The notes beneath the pieces are model-generated. The model was not told the DNA's origin and did not search any database. It saw only the letters and a program-made list of their open reading frames with translations. 64,000 nt of DNA from Shewanella eurypsychrophilus (GTDB lineage Bacteria; Pseudomonadota; Gammaproteobacteria; Enterobacterales; Shewanellaceae): contig NZ_CP045503.2 of NCBI RefSeq assembly GCF_007004545.3, positions 4,310,102-4,374,101 of the forward strand, given 5' to 3'. Positions 44,372 through 53,794 of the stretch are shown one piece after another; the first letter of the stretch is position 1; each line of letters starts with the position of its first letter. The position numbers and the translations under genes were made by a program.

Positions 44372-45703
44372 TTACAGATCTTCTGCGCGAATATAACGAT
44401 AAATTTCAGGCGTTTTCTCAGGACGGCTATCGGCGATCTTAATCGCACCTCTAACAGCCGCCGCAGCTTCTTCAAATGCCGAGTCACTCTGTGCGTGGAT
44501 CATAGCAATCGGTTTGTCAGTCGTGATCTCATCACCCAAAGCACAAACTTCGGTTAGACCTACGCTGTAATCGAGTGCATCTCCAGGTTTGCGGCGACCA
44601 CCACCTAAGCTAACGACTGCAAGCCCAAGTTCACGGGTATCCATGGATGAGGCGAAACCAGCCTGTTCTGCATATACCGGACGCACTATCTTCGACTCAG
44701 GTAAGTATAAACCTGGGTTTTCAACAAAGTCAGTCGGACCACCAAGTCCTGAAATCATCCGGCCAAAAATTTCAGCGGCCTTACCATTATCAAGCACTTG
44801 ATTAAGCTTTTGTCTGGCTTCAGCTTCGCTTGACGCTATGCCACCTAATTGCAGCATCTCGGCACATAATCCCATGGTCACTTCATACAAACGTGGGTTA
44901 CGATATTTGCCAGTCAGAAAATCAACAGCCTCTTTCACTTCTACCGCATTGCCGGCACAAGATGCGAGTACTTGATTCATGTCTGTCAGCAATGCAGTGG
45001 TTTTAGTCCCAGCACCGTTGGCCACAGCAGTAATACTGCGAGCAAGATCTTCAGAGTCTTTGTAAGTAGGCATAAATGCGCCACTACCCACTTTTACATC
45101 CATCGCCAATGCATCTAAACCAGCAGCTAGCTTCTTAGATAATATTGAGGCAACAATTAGCGGAATGGATTCAACGGTAGCGGTGTTATCACGAATAGAA
45201 TAGAAACGCTTGTCTGCAGGAACTAGATCGCCAGTTTGACCAATAATGGCTACACCAGCTTCTTTAACGACTTTTCTGAATAATGCACTATCTGGTTCAG
45301 TTTGATAACCAGGAATGGCATCAAATTTATCTAAAGTGCCACCAGTATGGCCTAGGCCACGTCCAGATATCATTGGCACATAGCCGCCACATGCAGCCGC
45401 CATTGGGCCAAGCATGAGACTAATAACATCACCGACACCACCAGTACTGTGCTTGTCGATGATAGGGCCGTCTAGATCTAAGCTCTGCCAGTTAAGTACT
45501 GTGCCAGAGTCACGCATGCCAGTAGTGATAGCAATACGCTCATCCATATTCATATCATTGAAGTAAACCGCCATACCAAAGGCTGCTATTTGCCCCTCTG
45601 ATACACTGCCATCTGTGATGCCATTAACGAAGAACTGGATCTCTTCATTCGATAGAACTTCAGCATTACGCTTTTTACGAATAATCTCTTGTGCTAGAAA
45701 CAT
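44372..45703 (-). CDS. deoA: DeoA, thymidine phosphorylase
   Basis: A 443-residue enzyme that cleaves thymidine and deoxyuridine. The glycosyltransferase family 3 pattern is clear: QEIIRKKRNAEVLSNEEIQF, DKHSTGGVGDVISLMLGP (phosphate site), ISGRGLGHTGGTLDKFD and MDVKVGSGAFM. The ATG at 45703 has GGAGG 7 bp upstream and the family N-terminus; the frame extends back to 45769 but without need. Second gene of the deo operon. Confidence 0.96.
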   Translation of the reverse strand: MFLAQEIIRKKRNAEVLSNEEIQFFVNGITDGSVSEGQIAAFGMAVYFNDMNMDERIAITTGMRDSGTVLNWQSLDLDGPIIDKHSTGGVGDVISLMLGPMAAACGGYVPMISGRGLGHTGGTLDKFDAIPGYQTEPDSALFRKVVKEAGVAIIGQTGDLVPADKRFYSIRDNTATVESIPLIVASILSKKLAAGLDALAMDVKVGSGAFMPTYKDSEDLARSITAVANGAGTKTTALLTDMNQVLASCAGNAVEVKEAVDFLTGKYRNPRLYEVTMGLCAEMLQLGGIASSEAEARQKLNQVLDNGKAAEIFGRMISGLGGPTDFVENPGLYLPESKIVRPVYAEQAGFASSMDTRELGLAVVSLGGGRRKPGDALDYSVGLTEVCALGDEITTDKPIAMIHAQSDSAFEEAAAAVRGAIKIADSRPEKTPEIYRYIRAEDL

Positions 45704-45850
45704 GGTACTGCCTCCGAATTTGTAACTAAAATTCAGTTTTAAGCCACAAACTCTTTTATAAAACACCAAAACTGTAACTTTGCTACATTTGATACTAGCC
45801 CAGTTTTGATGTCTTCAATTAGATTTAGATCACACTTAACTAAAAAGATT

Positions 45851-45882
45851 AGCCTTATTCTGCATATTTAAACAATAAGGCT
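45851..45882 (-). other. Hairpin between deoC and deoA
   Basis: AGCCTTATT (45851-45859) pairs with AATAAGGCT (45874-45882) in the 200-bp gap. It may mark processing, or partial termination, in the operon. Confidence 0.45.
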
Positions 45883-45903
45883 GTTTGACATAGCTGTTGT
45901 GAC

Positions 45904-46677
45904 TTAGTAACCCTGTGGACCTTTAGCGGCATCGCCAAGTTCTAAAGTGTGCAGTAAGTTAACGAGCAAGCTTGAGGCACCAAAACGGAAGGTACGCGGA
46001 GTCGCCCAGTCATCACCAAGAAGACGAGCAGCAACAGCCAAGAACTCACCAGCAGCCGCGGCATCACGAACGCCACCGGCAGGCTTAAAGCCAACCTTAG
46101 TGTTCTTTTCGCTGATCACTGTCATCATGATCTCAGCCGCTTCTAAAGTGGCATTAACGGCAACTTTACCGGTAGATGTTTTAATAAAATCGGCGCCTGC
46201 ATCGATACAAAGCTCTGATGCTTTACGAATAAGAGCGGCATCGGCTAATACACCTGATTCGATGATAACTTTTAACAGAACTTCTTCGCCACACGCTTCT
46301 TTACAAGCTTTAACAAGTTCGAAACCAACAGTTTCATTACCGGCCATTAGTGCACGGTATGGAAAAACCACATCAACTTCGTCAGCGCCATAAGCAACGG
46401 CTGCACGAGTTTCTAATACGGCGATTGCGATATCATCGTTGCCATGTGGGAAGTTAGTCACTGTTGCGATACGAACGCTTTCAGCGCCCATGTCGTTCAA
46501 TGTCTTACGGGCAATAGGAATGAAGCGAGGATAGATACAGATAGCGGCAGTGTTACCGGCAGCGGTCTGCGCCTTATGACAAAGTTCGATCACTTTCTGA
46601 TCGGTATCATCGTCATTAAGAGTTGTTAAATCCATCAGTTCAATGGCTTTTTGTGCAGCTTTTTTTAAATCGCTCAT
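45904..46677 (-). CDS. deoC: DeoC, deoxyribose-phosphate aldolase
   Basis: A 257-residue class I aldolase that splits deoxyribose 5-phosphate into glyceraldehyde 3-phosphate and acetaldehyde. The Schiff-base lysine is in ADFIKTSTGKVAVNAT, with KVIIESGVL and GFKPAGGVRD as other site motifs. The ATG at 46677 (MSDLKKAAQKA) has GGAG just before it and is preferred over 46695. First gene of deoCABD. Confidence 0.95.
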   Translation of the reverse strand: MSDLKKAAQKAIELMDLTTLNDDDTDQKVIELCHKAQTAAGNTAAICIYPRFIPIARKTLNDMGAESVRIATVTNFPHGNDDIAIAVLETRAAVAYGADEVDVVFPYRALMAGNETVGFELVKACKEACGEEVLLKVIIESGVLADAALIRKASELCIDAGADFIKTSTGKVAVNATLEAAEIMMTVISEKNTKVGFKPAGGVRDAAAAGEFLAVAARLLGDDWATPRTFRFGASSLLVNLLHTLELGDAAKGPQGY

Positions 46678-47011
46678 AATAGTTCTCCGAAACAATATTC
46701 AATGTGTAAAAGTTAAAATAGTAAAATTGAAATAGTAAAATTGAAATAGAAGTCTACTTATGGCAGTGCCAATAGGGGCATTTTTGATTATTTTTATGGC
46801 CGGGCCTTCGGGCATTGCCTTAGATATCACCATAGGCGATATCTGATAATTCAGGTATTCAGTTCGCTATATACAATATAGCTATTATCCTGACACAAGG
46901 TCACGACTTGAATCCTTGAAGACCGGGAAGGGGAACTGAATCGTTACACTATAGTGTAAGGTTCCTGCCTTTCCGCGAAAAATCCATTTTAGCGCGTAAA
47001 ACGTGTTTAAC

Positions 47012-47023
47012 ATTTACGTAAAT
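47012..47023. promoter_or_regulatory. Palindrome ATTTACGTAAAT upstream of deoC
   Basis: Perfect 12-bp palindrome. The same 12 bases occur upstream of tsx at 48095-48106, suggesting one regulator for both. Confidence 0.5.
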
Positions 47024-47055
47024 ATGCCATTGAATCTTGCATGCTTAAGTAAATA

Positions 47056-47120
47056 TTAACACTCAATACCGAACTCGATTCCGCGTATTGAGTGTTAAGT
47101 AGAGCCAGTATCTGGCTCTA
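47056..47120 (-). terminator. Double hairpin downstream of tsx
   Basis: TTAACACTCAATAC (47056-47069) pairs with 47085-47098, and TAGAGCCAG (47100-47108) with CTGGCTCTA (47112-47120). Both lie just after the tsx stop on its strand. Confidence 0.6.
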
Positions 47121-47175
47121 TATCTGCTTACTTATTGCTAAGTACGAGTCTAAGACAAATGTCTATGAATCGATC

Positions 47176-48018
47176 TTAGAACTTGTAAGTAGCTGTTAGG
47201 TAGTGAGCAACACCAGTTGTTTCTAGACCAACGATACCAGCACCATCTTCAAGAAGGTATACATCGTTGTAAGCTTTTAGACCGTAACCTAAAGCGTAGT
47301 TGTCTGAATGCCAGTGAGCACCGAAGTACGCAGCGCCACCGCTAGAAGTCATAGGTACGAACTCGTTACCGTATTGATCGTCAGCACCGAACTGGTAATC
47401 AACATAACCCTGGAAAGAAACGAATGAACCGTTTTCGAAGAAGTAAAAAGGCTTGAACCAGTTCATTGAGAATTGGTAACCATTCCACTCTTTACCGTTC
47501 ATGTCGTAATGAGCGTAAAGGTTTACGCCAGTCTTACCTAACCATGGAACCATAACATCAGCACCGACACCCCAGAAAGATGCATTTACATCTTCACCGA
47601 TTATGCCGCCACCCCAGTTAAATAGAGTCGAGAAGTAAACTTCCTGGATTGGACCAACTGAAAGGTCTAGGCCAGTGATCGCATCGATAGAGAAGCGAGG
47701 TGCAAACTTCATGAACATTTTGCTTGAGCCAGAACCAGTCGCCTTGTCGCCTGAATCGCCTGTCGCTAGGTTGAATACATCAACATAACCATACAGGTCA
47801 ACAACACCAGCGCGGCCGCCAAATTCCATTTCTAGGTAATCATGTCCGCTTTCGCCACCAGATGGAAGCTCGTCAAACGCGTACATTGCGTTGAACTGCA
47901 TCCAGCTGTAATCGCCAGAACGAATATCTTCGCCGCGATCTGCTGCGAAAGTTGGTGCAGCCATTGCAGCTGTTGCTGCTAGCGCTGTAGCTAGTGCTAT
48001 AGTTTTAACGTTTTTCAT
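47176..48018 (-). CDS. Tsx-type nucleoside channel, outer membrane
   Basis: A 280-residue outer-membrane protein with a signal peptide (MKNVKTIALATALAATAAMA, cleaved near AAPTFA). It resembles the Tsx/OmpK nucleoside-specific channel family: SYMQFNAMYAFDE-like start (here YSWMQFNAMYAF), EMEFGGRAGVVDLYGYVDV, KFAPRFSIDA and a C-terminal HYLTATYKF ending in the aromatic residue needed for assembly. Of three close ATGs I take the last (48018), which has GGGG 6 bp upstream. It lies between deoC and nupC and would feed both. Confidence 0.85.
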   Translation of the reverse strand: MKNVKTIALATALAATAAMAAPTFAADRGEDIRSGDYSWMQFNAMYAFDELPSGGESGHDYLEMEFGGRAGVVDLYGYVDVFNLATGDSGDKATGSGSSKMFMKFAPRFSIDAITGLDLSVGPIQEVYFSTLFNWGGGIIGEDVNASFWGVGADVMVPWLGKTGVNLYAHYDMNGKEWNGYQFSMNWFKPFYFFENGSFVSFQGYVDYQFGADDQYGNEFVPMTSSGGAAYFGAHWHSDNYALGYGLKAYNDVYLLEDGAGIVGLETTGVAHYLTATYKF

Positions 48019-48094
48019 CATCAACCCCATTTATTTATGGTTTGCTGTTTTTATGAAACAGCGTTCTTTTCTTATGGCGCCGCATTTTACCCAA

Positions 48095-48106
48095 ATTTAC
48101 GTAAAT
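48095..48106. promoter_or_regulatory. Palindrome ATTTACGTAAAT upstream of tsx
   Basis: Identical to the palindrome before deoC (47012-47023), 77 bp before the tsx start. Confidence 0.5.
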
Positions 48107-48370
48107 CACAATATAATTTAAGTTAAAATGCGAACACAAAATTCTAACATTAGAACAAACACCTGATTATTCATGCTATTTGAGTCATAGCTTCAGAAAA
48201 AATCATATTTTAATCAATGTCTGTCTAACCACATTCCGCTCTGAATGTTAATAAAGAGCGCAGTGTTGTAAATGGTAATACTTCGAAAAATGGTTGAGCT
48301 AACTTGAACCCTGCCCCCATGAACAGAGTCCAGTAGTGGGAAGACCCACTGGATTTACCTTAGACATAAA

Positions 48371-48393
48371 AAGCAGCCCCTAGAGGCTGCCTT
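48371..48393 (-). terminator. nupC terminator
   Basis: GCAGCC and GGCTGC form the stem (48373-48378 with 48385-48390), followed on the minus strand by TTTTT. It starts 5 bp after the nupC stop. Confidence 0.7.
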
Positions 48394-48397
48394 GAGA

Positions 48398-49672
48398 TTA
48401 TAACGCTAAGAATAGACCCGCTAGTGTCGCACTCATCAAGTTTGCAAGTGATGCTGCGATAACCGCACGAACACCAAGCTTAGCAAGGTCATGACGACGG
48501 CTTGGAGCCATTGCGCCTAGGCCACCAAGTAGAATTGCGATTGAAGATAGGTTAGCAAATCCACATAGTGCGAATGAGATGATAGCTTTAGTTCTATCAG
48601 TCATAGCAACACCAGTTTCAGCAACAACCATACCGCCATCAGCAATATCTTTTAGGTAAGGAGCGAAGTTTAGGTAAGCAACGAATTCGTTAACAATGAT
48701 CTTCTGACCGATGAAAGAACCAGCAACAAGTGCTTCGCTCCAAGGTACACCGATAAGGAATGCTAGAGGCATGAAGATGTAACCAAGGATAAGTTCCAGA
48801 GTTAGGTTTTCAAAACCAACAAGACCACCAAGACCACCGATCATGCCGTTAAGCATGGCGATAAGGCCAACGAAAGCAAGTAGCATAGCACCAACGTTAA
48901 GTGCTAAATGCATACCAGAAGCAGCACCAGCAGCAGCAGCGTCAATGACGTTAGCTGGCTTGTCTGCATCTTCAGGCAAGTCGTTCATGTCGTTGTTAGT
49001 TTCTTCAGTCTCTGGATGCATAAGCTTAGCCATCATAAGACCGCCAGGAGCCGCCATGAATGATGCAGCAACTAGATACTCAATTTTAACGCCCATACCT
49101 GCATAACCAGCAAGTACCGCACCAGCAATTGATGCAAGACCACCAACCATGATAGCGAATAGCTCTGAGTTGGTCATAGTCGCGATAAACGGACGAACAA
49201 CTAGAGGAGCTTCAGTTTGGCCGACGAAGATGTTTGCAGTAGCAGACATAGATTCTGTACGGCTTGTACCTAGTGCTTTTTGCAATCCACCACCGATGAA
49301 CTTGATGACAAGTTGCATGATGCCTAGATAGTAAAGTACAGCAATCAAAGAAGAGAAGAAGATAATGACAGGTAGAACGCGGATAGCGAAGACGAAGCCC
49401 ACACCGTTTGCGAACATTGCGTCAGTACCCAAACCGCCGAAGAGGAAGTTGATACCCGCTTGAGAGTAACCAATGACACTGGCTACACCCATTGAAACGC
49501 CACCTAGTACTTCTTGACCAATTGGAACGTAAAGAACGAAGCCACCGAAAGCAGCTTGAATAGCTAACGCACCACCAACGGTACGGTAGTTTATTGACTT
49601 CTTACCATTTGAAAGTAAAAAAGCAATTGTAAGTAAGGTGACCACCCCTACTAGACTCATTAAAATATCCAT
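48398..49672 (-). CDS. NupC-type concentrative nucleoside transporter
   Basis: A 424-residue inner-membrane protein of the CNT family that imports nucleosides with protons or sodium. Characteristic stretches are NIFVGQTEAPLVVRPF, MTNSELFAIMVGGLASIAG and KIIVNEFVAYLNF; the ion- and base-binding residues in the first and third are kept. The N-terminal half has a variable loop (HPETEETNNDMNDLPEDADK). GGGTGATGG lies before the ATG. With tsx and deoCABD it completes a nucleoside uptake and use set. Confidence 0.9.
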   Translation of the reverse strand: MDILMSLVGVVTLLTIAFLLSNGKKSINYRTVGGALAIQAAFGGFVLYVPIGQEVLGGVSMGVASVIGYSQAGINFLFGGLGTDAMFANGVGFVFAIRVLPVIIFFSSLIAVLYYLGIMQLVIKFIGGGLQKALGTSRTESMSATANIFVGQTEAPLVVRPFIATMTNSELFAIMVGGLASIAGAVLAGYAGMGVKIEYLVAASFMAAPGGLMMAKLMHPETEETNNDMNDLPEDADKPANVIDAAAAGAASGMHLALNVGAMLLAFVGLIAMLNGMIGGLGGLVGFENLTLELILGYIFMPLAFLIGVPWSEALVAGSFIGQKIIVNEFVAYLNFAPYLKDIADGGMVVAETGVAMTDRTKAIISFALCGFANLSSIAILLGGLGAMAPSRRHDLAKLGVRAVIAASLANLMSATLAGLFLAL

Positions 49673-49735
49673 TAACCATCACCCTATATGTTAATACTTT
49701 TTAATTATGTTGTTAACCAACCTTTTTCGAGCTCG

Positions 49736-49741
49736 ATTATA
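49736..49741 (-). promoter_or_regulatory. Possible -10 element of nupC
   Basis: TATAAT on the minus strand, 64 bp before the nupC ATG. No good -35 hexamer at 16-18 bp, so activation by a regulator is likely. Confidence 0.35.
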
Positions 49742-49834
49742 CCCGAGCAATAGCTCAAAAGCGTCGTTTCGATCATGTTTTTGAAGTTTAATTTCAGTAT
49801 CTTAGTCACAAACTACGATGCGACTGACACCTGT

Positions 49835-50620
49835 TTAAATTAATTTTAATTTAAGGTCAAAGAGTTGCACCACATTTCGAAACGCATGTTCTGAAATAAG
49901 AACACTCGATTTTTTTTGTAAATTTGCTATTTCGACGATAATTGACTGCAAAATAAGGGGGGTGTTGCGTGTTTCTGCTGAATTACTTGGTGTCATAGCA
50001 GGAGAATCTGTCTCAATGAGGAAAGAATCTAAGGGTAAATGAGCGACGCAATTTTTTAATTTCTGAGTATTGTGATTTAAAATTAACCCGCCTATCCCTA
50101 GTTTAAAGCCTAGTTTTATATACTCGTTGGCGATCTCCACGCTGCCATAAAAGCCATGTATCACACCCGCTTTTGGTAATGCATGTTTCCTTAATATAGA
50201 AAGCATCTCATTATGTGCTTTTACAACATGTAAAATAACTGGCAGTTCTAACTGTTTCGCCATCGTGAGCTGTGCTTCGAGTGACACTATCTGAGCTTGC
50301 CAATTTTTATTACGCAGTTTATCTAAGCCACACTCACCGATAGCCACTAATTTTGGATCAAATTGATACTTTTCGAGTTTCAGTTTTAGCTCAGCTAAGC
50401 TGACGGTTATTTCTTCATCACAAAACCAGGGATGGATCCCGAGTCCAAATGGACATACATACTCTTTAGCTATAGCTAACTGTTGATCCCAATGTGCGGG
50501 AGATACCCCTGGAATAACGGCCGTTTCTATCCCGGCTTGTTTCATTGAGTCAAACAGCTGTTTTCTGTCTGAGTCAAACTCAGCAAAATCTAAATGCGCG
50601 TGACTGTCGATTATCCGCAT
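49835..50620 (-). CDS. TatD family metal-dependent hydrolase (YjjV-like)
   Basis: A 261-residue TIM-barrel hydrolase. Metal ligands are in IIDSHAHLDFAEF, IGECGLD, LHVVKAHNEM and IETDSPAM. Family members are DNases or D-aminoacyl-tRNA deacylases; the size and the place beside deo and prfC match E. coli YjjV. GGGAG precedes the ATG. Confidence 0.88.
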   Translation of the reverse strand: MRIIDSHAHLDFAEFDSDRKQLFDSMKQAGIETAVIPGVSPAHWDQQLAIAKEYVCPFGLGIHPWFCDEEITVSLAELKLKLEKYQFDPKLVAIGECGLDKLRNKNWQAQIVSLEAQLTMAKQLELPVILHVVKAHNEMLSILRKHALPKAGVIHGFYGSVEIANEYIKLGFKLGIGGLILNHNTQKLKNCVAHLPLDSFLIETDSPAMTPSNSAETRNTPLILQSIIVEIANLQKKSSVLISEHAFRNVVQLFDLKLKLI

Positions 50621-50841
50621 AAACTAGTCTCCCTTCTCATCGCCTCTTACTGTACGTAGAAGGTTTGTTTTTAAAGGCGGGTCTTGTAACCTAGGCGCAC
50701 AACTGCGGCGGTTCTCAAGTGTTAGCCCCATGCGATCACACCAATTGGTGTAAGCTGTCCAACATTGCTTTATCCATTTCACCCTGCAGTCCTCACATAT
50801 TGAATTCGATTTCGCCTCACCTCATGATAATCGTTATTCAT

Positions 50842-50871
50842 AAAAAAAGCCCCAATCTCACGAGTGGGGCT
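50842..50871 (-). terminator. prfC terminator
   Basis: AGCCCCA (50848-50854) pairs with TGGGGCT (50865-50871), followed on the minus strand by seven T. Textbook intrinsic terminator. Confidence 0.88.
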
Positions 50872-50897
50872 TAATGACTAACAAGTCATGCTAACGA

Positions 50898-52478
50898 TTA
50901 GTTTTCACGAGTCTTGGCAAACTTGATATCAGGATAACGCTCCATCGATAAGTTCAGATTCACCATAGTCGGTGCGATGTAGGTAAGATTATCACCACCA
51001 TCGAGCGCTAAATTATTACTACACTTACGTCTAAAGTCTTCCAGTTTGCGTTCATCATCACAATAAACCCAACGAGCCGTTGAAACGCTAATGGCTTCGT
51101 AGATGGCCTCAACCTTATATTCTGTCTTTAAGCGTCCAACAACAACTTCAAATTGCAGCACACCCACGGCGCCTACAATCAAGTCATTTGAATCTATAGG
51201 TCTGAAAACCTGCACAGCCCCTTCTTCAGAAAGTTGTACTAATCCCTTAAGCAACTGCTTCTGCTTCAGTGGATCTCTCAAACGAATGCGACGGAACATT
51301 TCTGGTGCGAAATTAGGGATCCCCGTAAAACGCAGCTTTTCACCTTGAGTAAAGGTATCTCCAATTCGCATCGTGCCGTGGTTATGCAGACCAATAATAT
51401 CACCAGGATAAGAAACGACAGCGCGATGACGATCGCCGGCCATAAAGGTCAATGCATCACTGACATTAACATCTTTGCCTAGACGCACATGGTGCATCTT
51501 CATACCTTGTTCATAGCGACCTGAACAGATCCGCATAAAGGCGACTCTATCTCTGTGCTTAGGATCCATGTTTGCCTGGATCTTAAACACAAAACCACTG
51601 AACTTTTCATCTTCAGGCTGAACAGCACGAGCTTCTGTCTCGCGTGGCTGTGGAGTCGGTGCCCACTCAACGATGCCATCCAGAATATGATCGACACCAA
51701 AGTTACCCAATGCCGTACCGAAATACACAGGGGTGAGTTCACCAGCAAGAAACATTTCGTGATCGAATTCGTTTGATGCACCACGTACAAGCTCTAGCTC
51801 TTCACGTACTTCACTCGCATAAGCGCCAATAACATCATCAAGCGCCGGATTATCTAGGCCTTTAATGACAACTGAATCTTGTATGGTGTGCCCTTGCCCA
51901 CTCTGATAAAGGATCACTTCATCACGCAGTAAGTGATAAACACCTTTAAATTCCTTACCACTGCCGATTGGCCAAGTGATAGGCGCACAAGCAATATTCA
52001 AGACCTGTTCGACTTCATCCATTAATTCAAGCGGATCACGAATATCACGGTCACATTTATTCATGAAAGTCACGATAGGCGTATCACGCAAACGAGTCAC
52101 TTCCATTAACTTAATCGTTCTTTGTTCAACACCTTTGGCTGAATCGATAACCATTAAGCAAGAATCTACCGCAGTTAGGGTACGATAAGTATCTTCGGAG
52201 AAGTCTTCGTGACCCGGTGTATCGAGTAAATTGATTAAGGCATCACTGTAGGGAAACTGCATCACAGACGTAGTAATAGAAATACCACGTTCTTTCTCCA
52301 TCTCCATCCAGTCAGACTTGGCATGCTGCCCTGACTTCTTACCTTTTACCGTACCAGCCTTTTGTAGGGCGTTTCCGAACAAAAGTACCTTCTCGGTAAT
52401 AGTGGTTTTACCCGCATCCGGGTGAGAAATGATGGCGAAAGTACGACGCTTGTCGACTTCAACTTTATAGCCTGACAT
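50898..52478 (-). CDS. prfC: PrfC, peptide chain release factor 3
   Basis: A 526-residue translational GTPase that recycles release factors 1 and 2. GTP-binding motifs are ISHPDAGKTTITEK, DTPGHEDFSEDTYR and MNKCDRD. The central and C-terminal parts (FSGFVFKIQANMDPKHRDR, VGVLQFEVVVGRLKTEY) are RF3-specific and exclude EF-G. E. coli RF3 has 529 residues. It is a single gene with its own terminator. Confidence 0.97.
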   Translation of the reverse strand: MSGYKVEVDKRRTFAIISHPDAGKTTITEKVLLFGNALQKAGTVKGKKSGQHAKSDWMEMEKERGISITTSVMQFPYSDALINLLDTPGHEDFSEDTYRTLTAVDSCLMVIDSAKGVEQRTIKLMEVTRLRDTPIVTFMNKCDRDIRDPLELMDEVEQVLNIACAPITWPIGSGKEFKGVYHLLRDEVILYQSGQGHTIQDSVVIKGLDNPALDDVIGAYASEVREELELVRGASNEFDHEMFLAGELTPVYFGTALGNFGVDHILDGIVEWAPTPQPRETEARAVQPEDEKFSGFVFKIQANMDPKHRDRVAFMRICSGRYEQGMKMHHVRLGKDVNVSDALTFMAGDRHRAVVSYPGDIIGLHNHGTMRIGDTFTQGEKLRFTGIPNFAPEMFRRIRLRDPLKQKQLLKGLVQLSEEGAVQVFRPIDSNDLIVGAVGVLQFEVVVGRLKTEYKVEAIYEAISVSTARWVYCDDERKLEDFRRKCSNNLALDGGDNLTYIAPTMVNLNLSMERYPDIKFAKTREN

Positions 52479-52628
52479 GATTACCTGCAGATTCGTGGAG
52501 TGCTAAAAGCCGGCAATTATAGCGCCTAGTGTACAAATTAGCTAGATGACTGACCGTTGAAATATCACTTGTTCAGAACCCAGAGACGATAAAGCTCAGA
52601 GCTAACAATTAAAAACTGATAAATACAA

Positions 52629-52654
52629 AAATGCCACTTAAAAAAGTGGCATTT
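52629..52654 (-). terminator. nlpI terminator
   Basis: AAATGCCACTT (52629-52639) pairs perfectly with AAGTGGCATTT (52644-52654) on a 4-base A loop, with T-rich bases after it on the minus strand. Confidence 0.8.
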
Positions 52655-52676
52655 CTTACTCGACACTTAGACTTAT

Positions 52677-53570
52677 TTATTCAGACTGCTGCTTCATTTT
52701 AGCATTAAGCTGCGCTAACTCGACTCTCGCATACCTGTGCTCAACAAAATCATAGATGTTGGTGGCGAGTGTCAAACGGAAATAATTCGCTGCATCACTG
52801 TATTGTCCTTGCTGTTGGGCAATTTTGGCAATATAAAAATAAGCTTCACATAAGCGTTCAGCATATTCATTTGGGTGTGACAGCCCCTGTTTTGCTGCAG
52901 TAAATACCTGCTCTTTACTGTTTTTACCTAAATAATAGTCAACCAGTATACTAGACCATGCATTGTTGGCTAACTGAGTACGGTTCTCTGCCAGATGTGT
53001 CTTGGCGACCTCTATACCTTGCTTGCTTTCGGTTAAGTACAACCATAAGGCGCGATAACCATCCTTAGGCTCTAAAGAATAGAATGATTGCATATCTGCT
53101 ATAGCCAACTCATCACGCTCGCCATAATAAAGTGCGATACCCCGATTTAAGAAAGCATAATCATATTCTGGAGACAGCTCTAATACAGCATCAAATGCTT
53201 CATAAGCACTCTCAAACTCGCCTTCTTGAGTATAGTAAATGCCGATAAAGTTATAAGCATCAGCAAGATTTGGCTGCAGTTTCAGCGCCTGATGAAAGTC
53301 TATACGGCTTAAAATTCGTAATCCTACGCTATCGTAGATCACCCCGCGGTCATAATGAAAACGCGCTCTTTGTCCATCAGTTAAATCGACAGCAGATAAA
53401 ATTTCATTTAACTTGGCTAACGTTATTTCAAGTTTATAGTCAGGAGTAACTGGTGAGACCATCACTTTCCCTAGCTCACTACCGCCAGACTGAGTCGATA
53501 TACATCCAGTCAGAAAAATACTCATACCAGCCAAAACAGCGACTGCGGTGGTCCGCATTTTTTGATTCAT
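52677..53570 (-). CDS. nlpI: NlpI, lipoprotein with TPR repeats
   Basis: A 297-residue outer-membrane lipoprotein. The lipobox is FLTGCIS (cysteine near residue 23). TPR repeats follow (DAYNFIGIYYTQEGEFESAY, YAFLNRGIALYYGERDEL). In E. coli NlpI is an adaptor for the protease Prc and organises peptidoglycan enzymes. Position directly after pnp is the same as in E. coli. A second in-frame ATG at 53558 is possible. Confidence 0.93.
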   Translation of the reverse strand: MNQKMRTTAVAVLAGMSIFLTGCISTQSGGSELGKVMVSPVTPDYKLEITLAKLNEILSAVDLTDGQRARFHYDRGVIYDSVGLRILSRIDFHQALKLQPNLADAYNFIGIYYTQEGEFESAYEAFDAVLELSPEYDYAFLNRGIALYYGERDELAIADMQSFYSLEPKDGYRALWLYLTESKQGIEVAKTHLAENRTQLANNAWSSILVDYYLGKNSKEQVFTAAKQGLSHPNEYAERLCEAYFYIAKIAQQQGQYSDAANYFRLTLATNIYDFVEHRYARVELAQLNAKMKQQSE

Positions 53571-53748
53571 CCATTTAACCCTTTGAGTTCTGCTATGCAG
53601 CTAATCATAGCAATCCCCTTTCACTACGGCTATCAGGGATTTAATTTTTTATCAATTCATTCAGCTTATTGCTAGAAATCGGCAAAGCTTTACATTGATA
53701 AAGCTTAGACAGTAGGTTTTAACACATAAGAAAACGACCAAGCACAAA

Positions 53749-53772
53749 AAAGGAGACCCTAAGGTCTCCTTT
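53749..53772 (-). terminator. pnp terminator
   Basis: AAAGGAGACC (53749-53758) pairs with GGTCTCCTTT (53763-53772) around CTAA, followed by T on the minus strand. Confidence 0.82.
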
Positions 53773-53794
53773 CAATCGTTTTACGAGTTAACGC

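Larger units (their letters stand above)
46678..47175. promoter_or_regulatory. deo operon upstream region, rich in palindromes
   Basis: 498 bp between deoC and tsx. Towards deoC is a 14-bp tandem repeat (AAAATTGAAATAGT-like, 46715-46750). Then come inverted repeats AGATATC/GATATCT (about 46832-46854), GCTATAT-ACA-ATATAGC (46866-46882), a perfect 16-bp palindrome TTACACTATAGTGTAA (46944-46959) and ATTTACGTAAAT (47012-47023). These are likely operators, or folds in the leader. The regulator is not identified; the sites are not clear CytR or DeoR consensus. Confidence 0.5.
48019..48397. promoter_or_regulatory. tsx upstream region
   Basis: 379 bp between tsx and nupC. It includes the shared palindrome at 48095-48106, an overlapping TGTGA half-site resembling CRP, and TTCTAA/TTAGAA elements near 48140-48155 that recall half of a DeoR operator. 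The rest is plain AT-rich sequence. Confidence 0.45.
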
